Assembly: GCA_951813285.1 (NCBI GenBank)
Contig: OX638355.1
Coordinates: forward strand, 3,491,136 to 3,555,135
DNA length: 64,000 bases
DNA from: Terriglobia bacterium
GTDB lineage: Bacteria > Acidobacteriota > Terriglobia > Versatilivoradales > Versatilivoraceae
Direction of reading: 5' to 3'
The notes below the pieces were generated by a model. The model made no database searches and was not told the origin of the DNA. It was given only the letters and a program-made list of their open reading frames with translations. Of the stretch, positions 31,784 to 41,275 are shown piece by piece. Made by a program: the position numbers and the translations under genes. The number at the start of each line of letters is the position of its first letter. The first letter of the stretch is position 1.

Positions 31784-34432
31784 ATGCACATTGGAATCCG
31801 GTTGCTTTCACTCCTCTGGTTGGCTGCGCTGTCTCTGGCGGCCCAACCAGGCGCAGGCGCCCAATCGGACGGCAGCCTGAAGGGCCGCGTCTCTCTGAGA
31901 GCCGGCGGGGAACCGCTGCACGGCGTCAGCGTGACAATCGTCGAGTTGGGTCGGAGCACCCTAAGCCGGGATGATGGAAGCTATGGGTTCCAGCAAGTCC
32001 CTCCCGGCAGATATACGGTTGAAGCTCATCTCGACAGCCTTTTTGCTGAAGCCTCCGCAACGGTGACCATCGAGGCCGGTCAAACGGTCGAGGCCGATTT
32101 CCGACTGGTATTGGCTCCCCCCCAGTATGAGGTCACGGTCACGGGATCGGAAAAGCGGGAGACGACATTTGAATCCTTCCAGAGCGTGGAATCGATCGGG
32201 CCCCATGAACTGGGTCAATCGACCGATATCTCTCTCGGGGAAATGCTGGACCACAGAGTCGGCACCGGTATTGCCAAGCGCAGCTTCGGACCGGGCCCCG
32301 CCCGGCCGATCGTGCGCGGTTTTGACGGGGACCGCGTGCTGATCATGGAAGACGGCATCCGGACAGGTACGCTTTCGTCCCAGTCCGGCGACCATGGCGA
32401 GATGATCAATCCCGCGCAGTTGGAGCGGCTGGAGATCGTCAAGGGACCGGCGACCCTGCTCTACAGCGGAAACGCCATGGGCGGCACGGTCAATGCCATC
32501 AGTCGTCACCACGAAGCTCACCGCCATGCGCACCAGGGGTTTCGCGGATTCGTGTCCGGATCGGGCGGCACCGCCAACGCCTTGGGTGGGGGCAGCGCCG
32601 GTCTGGAGTTTGGAACCGGCAACTGGATGATCTGGGGACGCGGTGGGGGTGTTCGAACCGGTGACTACAGGGCGGCGGAACAGGGGCAGATCTACAATTC
32701 ACGCTCTCAACTCAGAAATGGCGGAGCGGGTCTGGGCTGGTACGGGGACAAGATTTTCTTCAGTGTCGAAGCCAAATTCGACGACGGCGCCTACGGCGTA
32801 CCCTTCGTTCAGGAGTTTCACGGACACCATGGCGAAGAGGGCCATGGGGACGAGGACCACGACGAGGAAGGCGAGCATCACGACGAAGAGGGCGAGGATG
32901 ACGACGAGGAAGGCGAGCATCACGACGAAGAGGGCGAGGATGACGACGAGGAAGGCGAGCATCACGACGAAGAGGGTGAGGATGACGACGAAGAGGGTGA
33001 GGATGACGACGACGAAGGCGAGCATCACGACGAAGAGGGCGAGGATGACGACGAGGAAGGCGAGGATCACGACGAAGAGGGTGAGGACCACGACGAGGAA
33101 GGCGAGGATCACGACGAAGAGGGTGAGGACCACGGCGAGGAAGGCGAGGATCACGGCGAGGAGGAGATCGACCGTATCCTTCTCGACTCACGGCGCCGGA
33201 ACGTCCGTTTCACCGGGGGATTGAGGGACCTGGGGACGGCAATAGACGAATTTGTTCTGAAATTGAGCTTGACTGACTGGAATCACAAGGAAATCGAGTT
33301 CTTCGAGAACGGGGAACAAGTTGTCGGCACGACGTTCGACCAACAGGAATTCGTCTATCGGGGAGTCTTCGAGCAGAAAAAGATTGGACCGTTGAGCGGC
33401 CGCTTCGGCTTCTGGGGCCTGGATCGAGAATACTCGGCAGTCGGGGAGGAAGCGCTGTCGCCCCCGATCGATCAGACCGGCTTTGCCCTTTACGCCCTTG
33501 AGGAACTGGACTTCGAAACCGCCAGGTTCCAGTTCGGCGGCAGACTGGAGACGCAGCGATACCGGCCGGGTTTTGCCGAGCGCGGGGGAGGCCATGCCGA
33601 CGACGAAAGCGGCCAGGAAGAGGAGGACCATGAAGCGGAAGAAGGCGAGGAAATCCCCGAGGCCGTAAATCGCACCTTTACCGGAGCATCGGCGTCAGCC
33701 GGCCTGCAGGTGGACACCTGGAGCGGAGGAGCCCTGGTCATCAACTACTCCCACTCCTTTCGGGCTCCGTCCCTGGAGGAACTCTACAACTACGGTCCCC
33801 ATGCCGGGACGCTGTCTTTCGAGATAGGCGACCCGGCCCTTCGCCCCGAAACGGGCGACGGCATCGAAATGTCCCTGCGCCACAACAGTCCGAAGCTGAG
33901 AGGAGAACTCAACCTCTTCTACTACAACTTCGACAACTTCATCTTTCCCTTTGCTCCCGGAATAGTCGAAGATGGGTTGCCGGTGATTGAATTCACTCAG
34001 CTCAACGCCCGCTTCCTGGGAACCGAGGCCAACCTCGGCATCAACCTGAATCCCAAGCTCTGGCTCAACCTCGGCACGGACTACGTGGACGCCCAGGAGA
34101 CCGACCTCAATACACCGCTACCGAGAATTCCTCCGCTTCGAGGCAAGCTGGGATTCGATTTCAACCACCAGGGCTTCCGGGTCTCGCCGGAACTGATTCT
34201 GGCCGCACAGCAGCACCAGACCTTTACCGGAGAGACACGCACGCCCGGATACGCCGTGATGAACCTGAAGGCCTCTTACACCTTCGCCCAGCAGCACCTG
34301 GCTCATCAGTTCTCGGTCAGGGTCTTCAACCTGAGCGACCGGCTCTATCGCAACCATTCCTCATTCATCAAGGACCTGGCACCCGAGATTGGCCGGGGTG
34401 TGCGCTTGACCTATACCATGCGATTCTTTTGA
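31784..34432 (+). CDS. TonB-dependent outer-membrane receptor with a long His/Asp/Glu repeat (ZnuD-like, metal uptake)
   Basis: An 882-residue outer-membrane receptor. The ATG at 31784 has GGAGGG upstream and opens a signal peptide (MHIGIRLLSLLWLAALSLA). A carboxypeptidase-regulatory-like domain follows (GRVSLRAGGEPLHGVSVTIVELG), then the plug domain (ARPIVRGFDGDRVLIMEDGIRTG, NPAQLERLEIVKGPATLLYSGNAMGGTVNAI) and the beta-barrel ending in aromatic TYTMRFF. Extracellular loops are full of His/Asp/Glu: HHEAHRHAHQG and, from about residue 357 to 461, some 15 copies of a 7-residue EEGE-type repeat. ZnuD zinc receptors carry His/Asp-rich loops, but one this long is unusual. The substrate is inferred as zinc or another divalent metal. 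It is divergent from the SPFH metal operon. Confidence 0.9.
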   Translation: MHIGIRLLSLLWLAALSLAAQPGAGAQSDGSLKGRVSLRAGGEPLHGVSVTIVELGRSTLSRDDGSYGFQQVPPGRYTVEAHLDSLFAEASATVTIEAGQTVEADFRLVLAPPQYEVTVTGSEKRETTFESFQSVESIGPHELGQSTDISLGEMLDHRVGTGIAKRSFGPGPARPIVRGFDGDRVLIMEDGIRTGTLSSQSGDHGEMINPAQLERLEIVKGPATLLYSGNAMGGTVNAISRHHEAHRHAHQGFRGFVSGSGGTANALGGGSAGLEFGTGNWMIWGRGGGVRTGDYRAAEQGQIYNSRSQLRNGGAGLGWYGDKIFFSVEAKFDDGAYGVPFVQEFHGHHGEEGHGDEDHDEEGEHHDEEGEDDDEEGEHHDEEGEDDDEEGEHHDEEGEDDDEEGEDDDDEGEHHDEEGEDDDEEGEDHDEEGEDHDEEGEDHDEEGEDHGEEGEDHGEEEIDRILLDSRRRNVRFTGGLRDLGTAIDEFVLKLSLTDWNHKEIEFFENGEQVVGTTFDQQEFVYRGVFEQKKIGPLSGRFGFWGLDREYSAVGEEALSPPIDQTGFALYALEELDFETARFQFGGRLETQRYRPGFAERGGGHADDESGQEEEDHEAEEGEEIPEAVNRTFTGASASAGLQVDTWSGGALVINYSHSFRAPSLEELYNYGPHAGTLSFEIGDPALRPETGDGIEMSLRHNSPKLRGELNLFYYNFDNFIFPFAPGIVEDGLPVIEFTQLNARFLGTEANLGINLNPKLWLNLGTDYVDAQETDLNTPLPRIPPLRGKLGFDFNHQGFRVSPELILAAQQHQTFTGETRTPGYAVMNLKASYTFAQQHLAHQFSVRVFNLSDRLYRNHSSFIKDLAPEIGRGVRLTYTMRFF
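32851..33168 (+). repeat. In-gene 21-bp tandem repeat encoding about 15 copies of an EEGE(H/D)(H/D)D heptapeptide
   Basis: The coding repeat alternates EEGEHHD and EEGEDDD units in its first part, then changes to EEGEDHD and EEGEDHG. All copies stay in frame. The 21- and 42-base periods make it prone to slippage, so copy number may vary between strains. The repeat also creates long spurious open frames on both strands. Confidence 0.9.
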
Positions 34433-34691
34433 AATTTCAACCGGGAGCCGCGCAGGCGGGGAACAAGCGCAGGCTCCGGGGAGACCTTCAGGACTCCGCA
34501 GAGCGCACGGCTTGAGTGGAAGGGGAAGCAGATTTCGTCTGCGGCACGGCCTCGGACGGCGTGCATTGTCGCCACGTCGGGTCTGCCGCGGATAACGGCT
34601 CCATCCTCGATGAGGATCCGAAGCGCCCTCACGTCGCCATCGATTGAGCGGGGGTATCCCTACCGAAGCGCTCAGCCCAATTGGGAGCCGA

Positions 34692-35534
34692 CTACACCCA
34701 TATCCCCAGAACCGCCATACCGGCAAGGCCGACAAGCACCAGAACAAATTTGAAGATGCGGTCAGTGTCCTTTGTCGGCATCGGGACGTCATCCGTCCCG
34801 GCCAGTGTGCTGCGTATGAAACGCGCGACACGATCATCGATCCTGGACATTTCTGCATTGATGACATCCAGAATGGCAATGTAGATGAACGTGCCCGCCG
34901 CCAAGGCGTTGAATGCGCCTTCAATAAGCAATGCGGCCTGGCCCGCGAGAAGGTTCGCTGCCGCTGTCCCAAGCGCGATCCCCAATGGCGTCATCACCAC
35001 GAAAATCGTCAAGACCGTCCAGAGACGTCTTCTGTCGGCGCCGGAAATGTGTGTGCTGACCATGAGGGCGAAGGCAGCCGAACCCTTGTGGAACAGGATG
35101 CCCAGCATAACGAGCACCGATGTGGCTACTTCAGCCTCCAGGCCGAGGGCGGTGCCCGCGATAATGGAGTGGATCGAGAGAACTACGAGCAGAACCAGGG
35201 GATAGATCGGCTGACGCGTTCCCTTGTTCTGACCGGGTCGCGTGTATGCTTCGAACAGAACCCGGTCAATAAGCAGCAGCAGTCCGACGCCCACTGCCGC
35301 CAACAGCGGCGCCAGCGGATACTCGAATGTCTTCTCGAATGCCTCGCTCGCTTCCGGCAGCAAATGGATGAACCCCACACCGAGAAAGATGCCGCCCGCC
35401 AGGGAGTTGCCCAGCGACAGGAATCTGCGGCTTCCATGTTGACGAGCTGCCAGCAGTGGGATGATGCCACCGGCAATGCCGACCGCAAGGATCGATAGAG
35501 CAGCAACGATTTTGACGGCGAGCAAGGAGTCCAT
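34692..35534 (-). CDS. ZIP-family metal transporter (eukaryote-type ZIP branch)
   Basis: A 280-residue polytopic protein with eight predicted membrane segments. The start MDSLLAVKIVAALSILAVGIAGGIIPLL and the motif LGNSLAGGIFLGVGFIHLLPEA fit the ZIP branch related to eukaryotic ZIP1-3. The metal-site motifs are LSIHSIIAGTALGLE in helix 4 and LFHKGSAAFALMVSTH in helix 5. In most relatives helix 4 reads HSxxEG; the Glu is Ala here, so the binuclear site is probably changed. It faces the TonB receptor gene with about 260 bases between their 3' ends, so receptor (outer membrane) and ZIP (inner membrane) may act as one import route. Confidence 0.85.
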   Translation of the reverse strand: MDSLLAVKIVAALSILAVGIAGGIIPLLAARQHGSRRFLSLGNSLAGGIFLGVGFIHLLPEASEAFEKTFEYPLAPLLAAVGVGLLLLIDRVLFEAYTRPGQNKGTRQPIYPLVLLVVLSIHSIIAGTALGLEAEVATSVLVMLGILFHKGSAAFALMVSTHISGADRRRLWTVLTIFVVMTPLGIALGTAAANLLAGQAALLIEGAFNALAAGTFIYIAILDVINAEMSRIDDRVARFIRSTLAGTDDVPMPTKDTDRIFKFVLVLVGLAGMAVLGIWV

Positions 35535-35765
35535 GATGGGTTAGTGCCCCCTTTTCTCAAGGGACGCAGTCCAGAGTGTCTCAGAGTAGTTTAGGGGCAC
35601 AAGTCAATTCCTGTTTGGTTTTAGGCTTGGCACCTCGCCACAAGTTTAGGTAGGAGCCGTGGTAGCTGGTCTTCCCGAAAAGCCATCAGTCCCGAGCCAT
35701 TCTGCCATTCGGGCCGGGCATCTGTCATTGGAGTCGAACTTGGTATTGGGAATCGATGCGATTCG

Positions 35766-36182
35766 TCAGGATGGCTCGTCTTCGTCCGGAGTCGTCAACT
35801 GCTTTAGAAAAGATTGACCTTTGGCTTCCAGCTTCTTCTCCAACCGTTCCGTGCAGTCGCATTCGGTGCAGGCCCAGGGTTCCTCGCCGTTCAGGTCCCG
35901 GCAGCGGTTGCGGTCGTGGGCGTCCTGCACTCGCTCCAGGTCGAAGTACTTCTCCCAATAGGGGCGTTCTTCCTGCAGGAGAGTCGGGCAGAAACAGACC
36001 TCGACCCAGCGGACTCGACCGTCAGCCGTCCTGCGCGCCTCTTCCATGTTTCGAAGATACTCGCCTCCGGCTACCGATCCCCGGCCCAGGGATTTGTCCT
36101 GGACGGCCTCAAGCAGAGAACGCTTCCTGATTGTTTTGAGTCGAGCCGTGACGAGGTATTTCACGAAGGAACTACTCCGCAT
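35766..36182 (-). CDS. Hypothetical Cys-containing protein
   Basis: I do not recognise this 138-residue frame. It is rich in charged residues and has a cysteine cluster in its second half (VEVCFCPTLLQEERPYWEKYFDLERV, NRCRDLNGEEPWACTECDCTERLEKKL), which could bind zinc or an iron-sulfur cluster. The coherent composition (WVEVCFCP, helical Arg/Glu-rich stretches) makes a real or recently real protein plausible. The N-terminal 20 residues may be an over-extension. It lies isolated in a decayed stretch between the metal island and the truncated methyltransferase. Confidence 0.45.
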   Translation of the reverse strand: MRSSSFVKYLVTARLKTIRKRSLLEAVQDKSLGRGSVAGGEYLRNMEEARRTADGRVRWVEVCFCPTLLQEERPYWEKYFDLERVQDAHDRNRCRDLNGEEPWACTECDCTERLEKKLEAKGQSFLKQLTTPDEDEPS

Positions 36183-36400
36183 CGTTCAGGGCAAACTTCT
36201 CGGGCCGTGTCCTCTCGAGTTGGAGGCTTCAAACCCGATTAACCCCAATGTTACGGCGTTTTGCAGAATTAGCAACACGCGCAGGAACGATGGCCGGAGT
36301 AGGACCGGCGTCGGGCGGGAAGGTTTTGCAGGCATTGGCGGGTCATGACTGCCAATTCGTTGGCGGGGTGATTTCTGGGGTCATCCTTCCGGATTCGGTC

Positions 36401-36844
36401 CTATTTCGCTAGTCGCATCATCTTGTTCCCACCCCTCTGAAACTCGTAGGGGACCGTTTCGACGGAGGCCTCACGGTCTTGTGATTGGAAGGCCTCAATC
36501 ACACCCTGAACATGAGGCGATGGTTGGCCGCCAACCTGCAGTAGTGGAAAGACCCGTACCTCCGCAGCTAGACGAAGCATTTCTTGCAAGGCTCCGACAT
36601 GAAAGGCCAGATCGAACTGTTGGCTGTACAGAAAAAGAAAATGCGACGACAACGCCAGATCAAAAGTGTTGTCGCTAAAGGGCAGATCGGGCAATGACGC
36701 ATCCATGTAGCGACCTTCAATCTTTCCTTGGGGGAAATCAGACAAGAACTTGCGCATGGCCCCCGCCCGCCGTCGACCCAATTCCGGGATGGACGGCACA
36801 TGAGTCCAGACGAAATCCTGCTGATTTTCGCGTATCTGCTTCAT
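36401..36844 (-). pseudogene. Truncated class I SAM-dependent methyltransferase
   Basis: The 147-residue frame carries only the C-terminal part of a SAM-dependent methyltransferase. DASLPDLPFSDNTFDLALSSHFLFLYSQQFDLAFHVGALQEMLRLAAEVRVFPLLQVGG is the post-motif-I segment of a family usually about 230 residues long. The motif I glycine loop that binds SAM should lie upstream and is absent; the frame there (…NQVATQPRR) shows no similarity. The front end has therefore been lost by deletion or rearrangement, and the protein should be inactive. Confidence 0.7.
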
Positions 36845-37123
36845 GCGCCGCGGTTGTGTCGCGACCTGATTATGGACACGTACTTGGATCCGGGATGGGT
36901 GTTCTGAGGCGGATGCTCATGATTGACCCGATATTTCCAGTGCCGCTATAGTGAACGTCCCTTGTGAGACAAGTTCTTTGCGGCGAATCTGCCGTACTGG
37001 TATTAACGATTGTGAGCTGGAACGGTTTCGATAGCGACTTGACCGAACTACGCAGGCCGTACTTGGAAAACACGGCATCAGGTCTGAGCCAATAGAGTTC
37101 CTTACGAGAGCAACATCAACCCC

Positions 37124-38341
37124 ATGGCCCTGCCCGACGAAGAACGACGGAACCGGATTCGGCAGTCCCTGGCCGAGGGGGGACTGGACGCCCTGCTGCT
37201 GCTCTATCCCGACGACATTCTGATGTCCACCGGCATGTTGCCGGCCAGTACCCACGTCGCCGTTCTGGTGGACCGGGACGGTGGAGTCAGTCTGCTGACC
37301 CCCTGGTGGCGGGAAGCCTTCGTGGCCGAGGAGAGCTGGGCCGATCGCATCGACTGTTTCGACTGGTGCAAGCGGGGCTGCCAGGTGGACCCCGACCGGG
37401 CCGTCATCGAGTGGCTTCGGACCCAGAGGTCGGGGCAGGGTATCGAAACGGTCGGGGTCCATCTCGAGGTGCACCACTACGGCCCCAACAAGATGCCCTC
37501 GGAGTGCTTGACCTACGACCGGATTCGGGCCGAGCTGCCTTCGATATTCCCCGTGGTCGAGGATGCCGGGGACCGCATCAACCAGCTCAAGTCGGTCAAG
37601 ACCGCCAGGGAGATCGGCAAGCTCAAGCGAGCTCACCAGGTGGTGCGAGCGGGAGCGCAGGCCTTCTACCAGTTGGCGGAGGCGGGCATTCGGGAAATCG
37701 AGTTGGCCACCGAGGTGCACTGCGCCGTCCTCAGGAGGGCGGCCTCGCTGGGAATCGACTATGTCTTTTGCGAGATGCCGCAGATTACCTCCGGTCCTGA
37801 GCGCACCGTGATCGCCGACACCCTTTCCAACCATCCCACCGCCAGACAACTGCAGCCGGGAGACCCGGTTCTGCTGGAGCTTGGCGCCCACGCCGAGGGG
37901 TACTGGGGCGACATCACTCGAGCCGCGGTGGTCGGCGAACCCACGCGATTGCTTGAAGGGTTGCACCAAGCCGTCCTGGACGCCCAGACAGCGGCAATCG
38001 CGCGCTATATCCCGGGACAAAGCACGGGAGAACAACTCTGCGAGGCCTCCTGGCAAGCCATGCGAGAGGCCGGATTCGAGCAGGGAATCACCCATTTTCT
38101 GGGGCATGGCCTCGGTTTTGCCTACCACGAGGACCGTCCGACCCTGGGCCCCGGCCAACACCGGCCGGTATTGCCCGGGCAGGTGACCTCGATCGAGCCG
38201 GGACTCTATTGGCGGGAAGCCGGCGTTCCGGTGGGCGGCATCCGGGTGGAGGAAAACGTGGTCTGGGGAGCCGGCCCCGGGGAAGCAGAGATCCTTTCCG
38301 ACTATTTGCGGGGCCTGGACCCGCTGTCCGGGAAGGTCTGA
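37124..38341 (+). CDS. M24-family metallopeptidase (Xaa-Pro aminopeptidase/creatinase-like)
   Basis: A 405-residue pita-bread-fold enzyme. The N-terminal creatinase-like domain (LAEGGLDALLLLYPDDILMSTGML) precedes the M24 domain. Of the five metal ligands, Asp (YWGDITRAAV), His (HFLGHGLGF), Glu (TSIEPGLY) and Glu (RVEENVV) are in place. The first, normally Asp in "DxGxxxxGY", is Glu here (VLLELGAHAEGYWGD). That substitution may keep or alter metal binding. It could be an Xaa-Pro dipeptidase or a related hydrolase. The ATG follows GAGAGC at 37107; it is the first clear core-type gene after the decayed region. Confidence 0.87.
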   Translation: MALPDEERRNRIRQSLAEGGLDALLLLYPDDILMSTGMLPASTHVAVLVDRDGGVSLLTPWWREAFVAEESWADRIDCFDWCKRGCQVDPDRAVIEWLRTQRSGQGIETVGVHLEVHHYGPNKMPSECLTYDRIRAELPSIFPVVEDAGDRINQLKSVKTAREIGKLKRAHQVVRAGAQAFYQLAEAGIREIELATEVHCAVLRRAASLGIDYVFCEMPQITSGPERTVIADTLSNHPTARQLQPGDPVLLELGAHAEGYWGDITRAAVVGEPTRLLEGLHQAVLDAQTAAIARYIPGQSTGEQLCEASWQAMREAGFEQGITHFLGHGLGFAYHEDRPTLGPGQHRPVLPGQVTSIEPGLYWREAGVPVGGIRVEENVVWGAGPGEAEILSDYLRGLDPLSGKV

Positions 38342-38414
38342 ATCCTTTGCGCCAGGCCGGCTGCGGTGGCGCGCGGCGCCTGGGAATGTCGGCCGCCGGG
38401 ATGGGAAATTGGCG

Positions 38415-38443
38415 TTAACGGCTGAATAGCTGCCGTGTATAAT
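38415..38443 (+). promoter_or_regulatory. Predicted sigma-70 promoter of acs
   Basis: A perfect -10 box TATAAT (38438-38443) stands 17 bases after TTAACG (38415-38420, four of six -35 bases). It lies 43 bases upstream of the acs start codon and downstream of the M24 gene stop. Confidence 0.55.
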
Positions 38444-38485
38444 AGCGCCCCTGTGTTCAGGCTGCGTAACCACGAAGGGGGTCTG

Positions 38486-40441
38486 ATGAATCGCTCCGAT
38501 CAACCCATTGAAGCCCTGCTGGACGAAGAGCGCCTCTTTCCGCCTCCGGAGGAGTGCTCTCGAAACGCCAATGCGGCCGATCCGGACATTTACCAACGAG
38601 CCGCCGAGGACCCCGAGGCCTACTGGGCACAAGCTGCCGAGAGCCTGGAGTGGATGAGGAAGTGGGATCGCGTGTTGGAATGGAAACCCCCTATAGCTCA
38701 ATGGTTTGTCGGGGGTAAGTTAAATGTGTCCGTCAACTGCCTGGACCGGCACGTTCGGGGTTGGAGGCGCAACAAGGCCGCCTTCATCTGGGAGGGCGAA
38801 CCCGGCGAGGAGCGCGTGCTGACCTTTGCCGACCTCTACCGGGAGGTCAACCGGTTCGCCAACGCCATGAAGCGGCTGGGGGTGCGGAAGGGCGACCGGG
38901 TCACCATCTACATGCCCATGATCCCGGAACTGCCCATAGCCCTGCTGGCCTGCGCCCGAATCGGCGCCCCCCACAGCGTGGTCTTCGGGGGGTTCAGCGC
39001 CGAGTCGCTGCGAGACCGGATCAACGACGCTCAGTCCAAGCTGGTGATCACGGCCGACGGGAGTTATCGCCGCGGGCAGATTGTTCCACTCAAGCGAAAC
39101 GTGGACGCCGCCCTCGAGGACTGCCCCTGTGTCGAGAAGGTGGTGATGGTCCGCAGAATCGGGGATGCGGCTCCGGTGGAAGTGGACGAATCCCGGGACG
39201 TGTGGTGGCACCGGGCGGTGGAGCATGTCCCGGCCTACTGTGAGCCCGAGCCGATGGACTCGGAGGACCCGCTGTTCATCCTCTACACCTCCGGGACCAC
39301 GGCCAAGCCCAAGGGCATCCTGCACACCACCGCAGGCTACCTGCTGGGGGCTTCCCTCACTCACAAATGGGTGTTCGACGCCAAGGAAGAGGACGTCTAC
39401 TGGTGTTCGGCCGACATCGGCTGGGTGACCGGGCACAGCTACATCGTGTACGGCCCCTTGGCCAACGGAACCACCGGGGTCCTCTACGAGGGCTCGCCCG
39501 ACTGGCCGGACAAGGACCGCTGGTGGGCCATGGTGGCCAAGTATGGCGTGAACGTCTTCTACACGGCTCCCACGGCCATCCGGGCAGTCATGAAGTGGGG
39601 CGAGGCCTATCCGGCAAAGCACGACCTGTCCACCCTGCGCCTTCTGGGCTCGGTGGGGGAGCCCATCAACCCCGAGGCCTGGATGTGGTACCACGAAAAG
39701 ATCGGACAGGGGCGCTGCCCCATCGTGGACACCTGGTGGCAGACCGAAACCGGGTCCATCATGATTTCGCCCCTGCCGGGGCTTACCACCACCAAGCCGG
39801 GCTCGGCCACTTTCCCCCTTCCGGGCATCAACGCCGACGTGGTGGACGAGGCCGGCCAAAGCGTTCCCCTTGGGGGAGGCGGTTACCTGGTGCTCAAGTC
39901 TCCCTGGCCCTCCATGGCGCGCACCATCTACGGAGACCCCAAGAGGTATGAGGAAACCTATTGGCGGCGCTTCGGCAAGAACGTCTATTTTGCCGGAGAC
40001 GGTTGCAAGCGGGACGAAGAAGGATACTTCTGGCTGTTGGGCCGGGTGGATGACGTCATGAATATCTCGGGGCACCGCTTGAGCACCATGGAAGTGGAGA
40101 GCGCCCTGGTGGACCATCAGGAGGTGGCCGAGGCGGCGGTGATCGGCAAGAAGGACGATATCAAGGGGGAGGCCATTGCCGCCTTCGTGACCTTGAAGGA
40201 AGGCGCCGAGGGAAGCGCCGGCAAAGTGGACGAGCTGAAGAAGCACGTGGTCCGGAAAATCGGACCCATTGCCCGGCCGCAGAGCGTCTACTTTACGGCC
40301 GAGTTGCCCAAGACCCGAAGCGGCAAGATCATGCGGCGTTTGCTGCGGGACATCGCCGAGGGCAGGGCCTTGGGAGATACCACTACCCTGGCCGACGCCA
40401 CCGTGGTGGCCAAGCTGAAGAGCCAGTACGAGGAAGGCTAG
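38486..40441 (+). CDS. acs: Acetyl-CoA synthetase
   Basis: A 651-residue AMP-forming enzyme making acetyl-CoA from acetate, ATP and CoA. Landmarks in order: [15 protein letters not shown] (ATP-binding P-loop), [16 protein letters not shown] (adenylation and acetate pocket, with the Trp typical of small acyl groups), [20 protein letters not shown] (hinge) and [14 protein letters not shown], containing the catalytic Lys that Pat-type acetyltransferases modify. The ATG at 38486 has AAGGGGG upstream and gives the normal N-terminus. No regulator is adjacent. The enzyme is cytosolic. Confidence 0.97.
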   Translation: MNRSDQPIEALLDEERLFPPPEECSRNANAADPDIYQRAAEDPEAYWAQAAESLEWMRKWDRVLEWKPPIAQWFVGGKLNVSVNCLDRHVRGWRRNKAAFIWEGEPGEERVLTFADLYREVNRFANAMKRLGVRKGDRVTIYMPMIPELPIALLACARIGAPHSVVFGGFSAESLRDRINDAQSKLVITADGSYRRGQIVPLKRNVDAALEDCPCVEKVVMVRRIGDAAPVEVDESRDVWWHRAVEHVPAYCEPEPMDSEDPLFILYTSGTTAKPKGILHTTAGYLLGASLTHKWVFDAKEEDVYWCSADIGWVTGHSYIVYGPLANGTTGVLYEGSPDWPDKDRWWAMVAKYGVNVFYTAPTAIRAVMKWGEAYPAKHDLSTLRLLGSVGEPINPEAWMWYHEKIGQGRCPIVDTWWQTETGSIMISPLPGLTTTKPGSATFPLPGINADVVDEAGQSVPLGGGGYLVLKSPWPSMARTIYGDPKRYEETYWRRFGKNVYFAGDGCKRDEEGYFWLLGRVDDVMNISGHRLSTMEVESALVDHQEVAEAAVIGKKDDIKGEAIAAFVTLKEGAEGSAGKVDELKKHVVRKIGPIARPQSVYFTAELPKTRSGKIMRRLLRDIAEGRALGDTTTLADATVVAKLKSQYEEG

Positions 40442-40557
40442 CCGGTTGTCTCCACCATTGCCGAAAGCAGGTGGAGCAGGAAACGGGTCGGCCGGCCCGA
40501 TGAATTCGAGTCTCAATACGCGGAAAAGACACAATCGATCCAAGGAGGAATGAAGAT

Positions 40558-41076
40558 ATGGGGCAGGAACGAGCTGGAGCCACAACATTTCTAGGGAATC
40601 CATTGACGCTGATCGGGCCGGAGTTGAAGGCGGGCGACACGGCCCCCGACTTTACGCTGCTCTCGAGCGACCTCAAACCCGTAGGGCTGTCCGATTCGGC
40701 CGGTAAAGTGCGCCTCATCAGCGTGGTTCCCTCGCTGGATACCCCGGTCTGTGACCAGCAGACCCGAAGATTCAACCAGGAAGCCTCCGGTCTGGGCGAC
40801 GATGTGGTGGTCCTGACCGTTTCGGCCGATCTGCCGTTCGCCCAAAAGCGCTGGTGCGGGGCGGCCGAGGCTGATCGGGTCCAGACACTATCGGATCACC
40901 GGGAGATGTCCTTCGCAGCCAACTACGGCACGCTGGTCAAGGAGCTTCGGCTGAACAGCCGGGCCATTTTCGTGGTGGATGGCGGCGGCAGCATCCGCCA
41001 CGTGGAGTATGTCAAGGAAATCGCCTCCCATCCCGACTATGATGCGGCGCTGGCTGCCGCCAAGGACGCCGTTTAG
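40558..41076 (+). CDS. tpx: Thiol peroxidase
   Basis: A 172-residue atypical two-Cys peroxiredoxin that reduces peroxides using thioredoxin. The peroxidatic Cys is in SLDTPVCDQQTRRF and the resolving Cys in KRWCGAAEAD, at the spacing typical of Tpx. The N-terminal FLGNPLTLIGPELKAGDTAPDF is also characteristic. An excellent ribosome binding site (AAGGAGG) precedes the ATG. It lies 116 bases after acs in the same direction. Confidence 0.96.
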   Translation: MGQERAGATTFLGNPLTLIGPELKAGDTAPDFTLLSSDLKPVGLSDSAGKVRLISVVPSLDTPVCDQQTRRFNQEASGLGDDVVVLTVSADLPFAQKRWCGAAEADRVQTLSDHREMSFAANYGTLVKELRLNSRAIFVVDGGGSIRHVEYVKEIASHPDYDAALAAAKDAV

Positions 41077-41275
41077 GCACGCCTGGGATCGGATCGCTTG
41101 AAGCCCGGGGCATCCGTGTTGCTTCAGGTAAAGCGTTTGCGTTTGAGCCTGGGTTTGTCGAAATGGATGAGCCGCCCCACCGGCATGCCTGTCGCGTTAG
41201 CGGAGCTTCCCCAAGGGCGCCCGTCGACTTTCAGAGAATTCGCCCGCCGGATACCCCCCAGCGCACCATCGGGAC

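Noticed and set aside
32643-33224. Long open frames on both strands across the TonB receptor repeat (Arg/Thr/Lys-rich, Val/Leu/Phe-rich, Arg/Pro-rich products)
   Set aside because: They exist only because a 21-bp repeat without stops is open in every frame; the EEGE frame is the one continuous with the receptor's plug and barrel.
34411-34632. 73-codon minus-strand frame after the TonB receptor (MRALRILIEDGAVIRG…)
   Set aside because: The sequence looks protein-like in part but has no start signal or match that I can name, and it overlaps the receptor's 3' end; too weak to call.
38720-40603. 627-codon minus-strand frame opposite acs; similar long frames opposite leuA (56789-58708), the M16 gene (3159-4805) and czc/leu genes
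   Set aside because: All are antisense shadows caused by GC-rich codon bias; the opposite strand carries recognisable complete enzymes.
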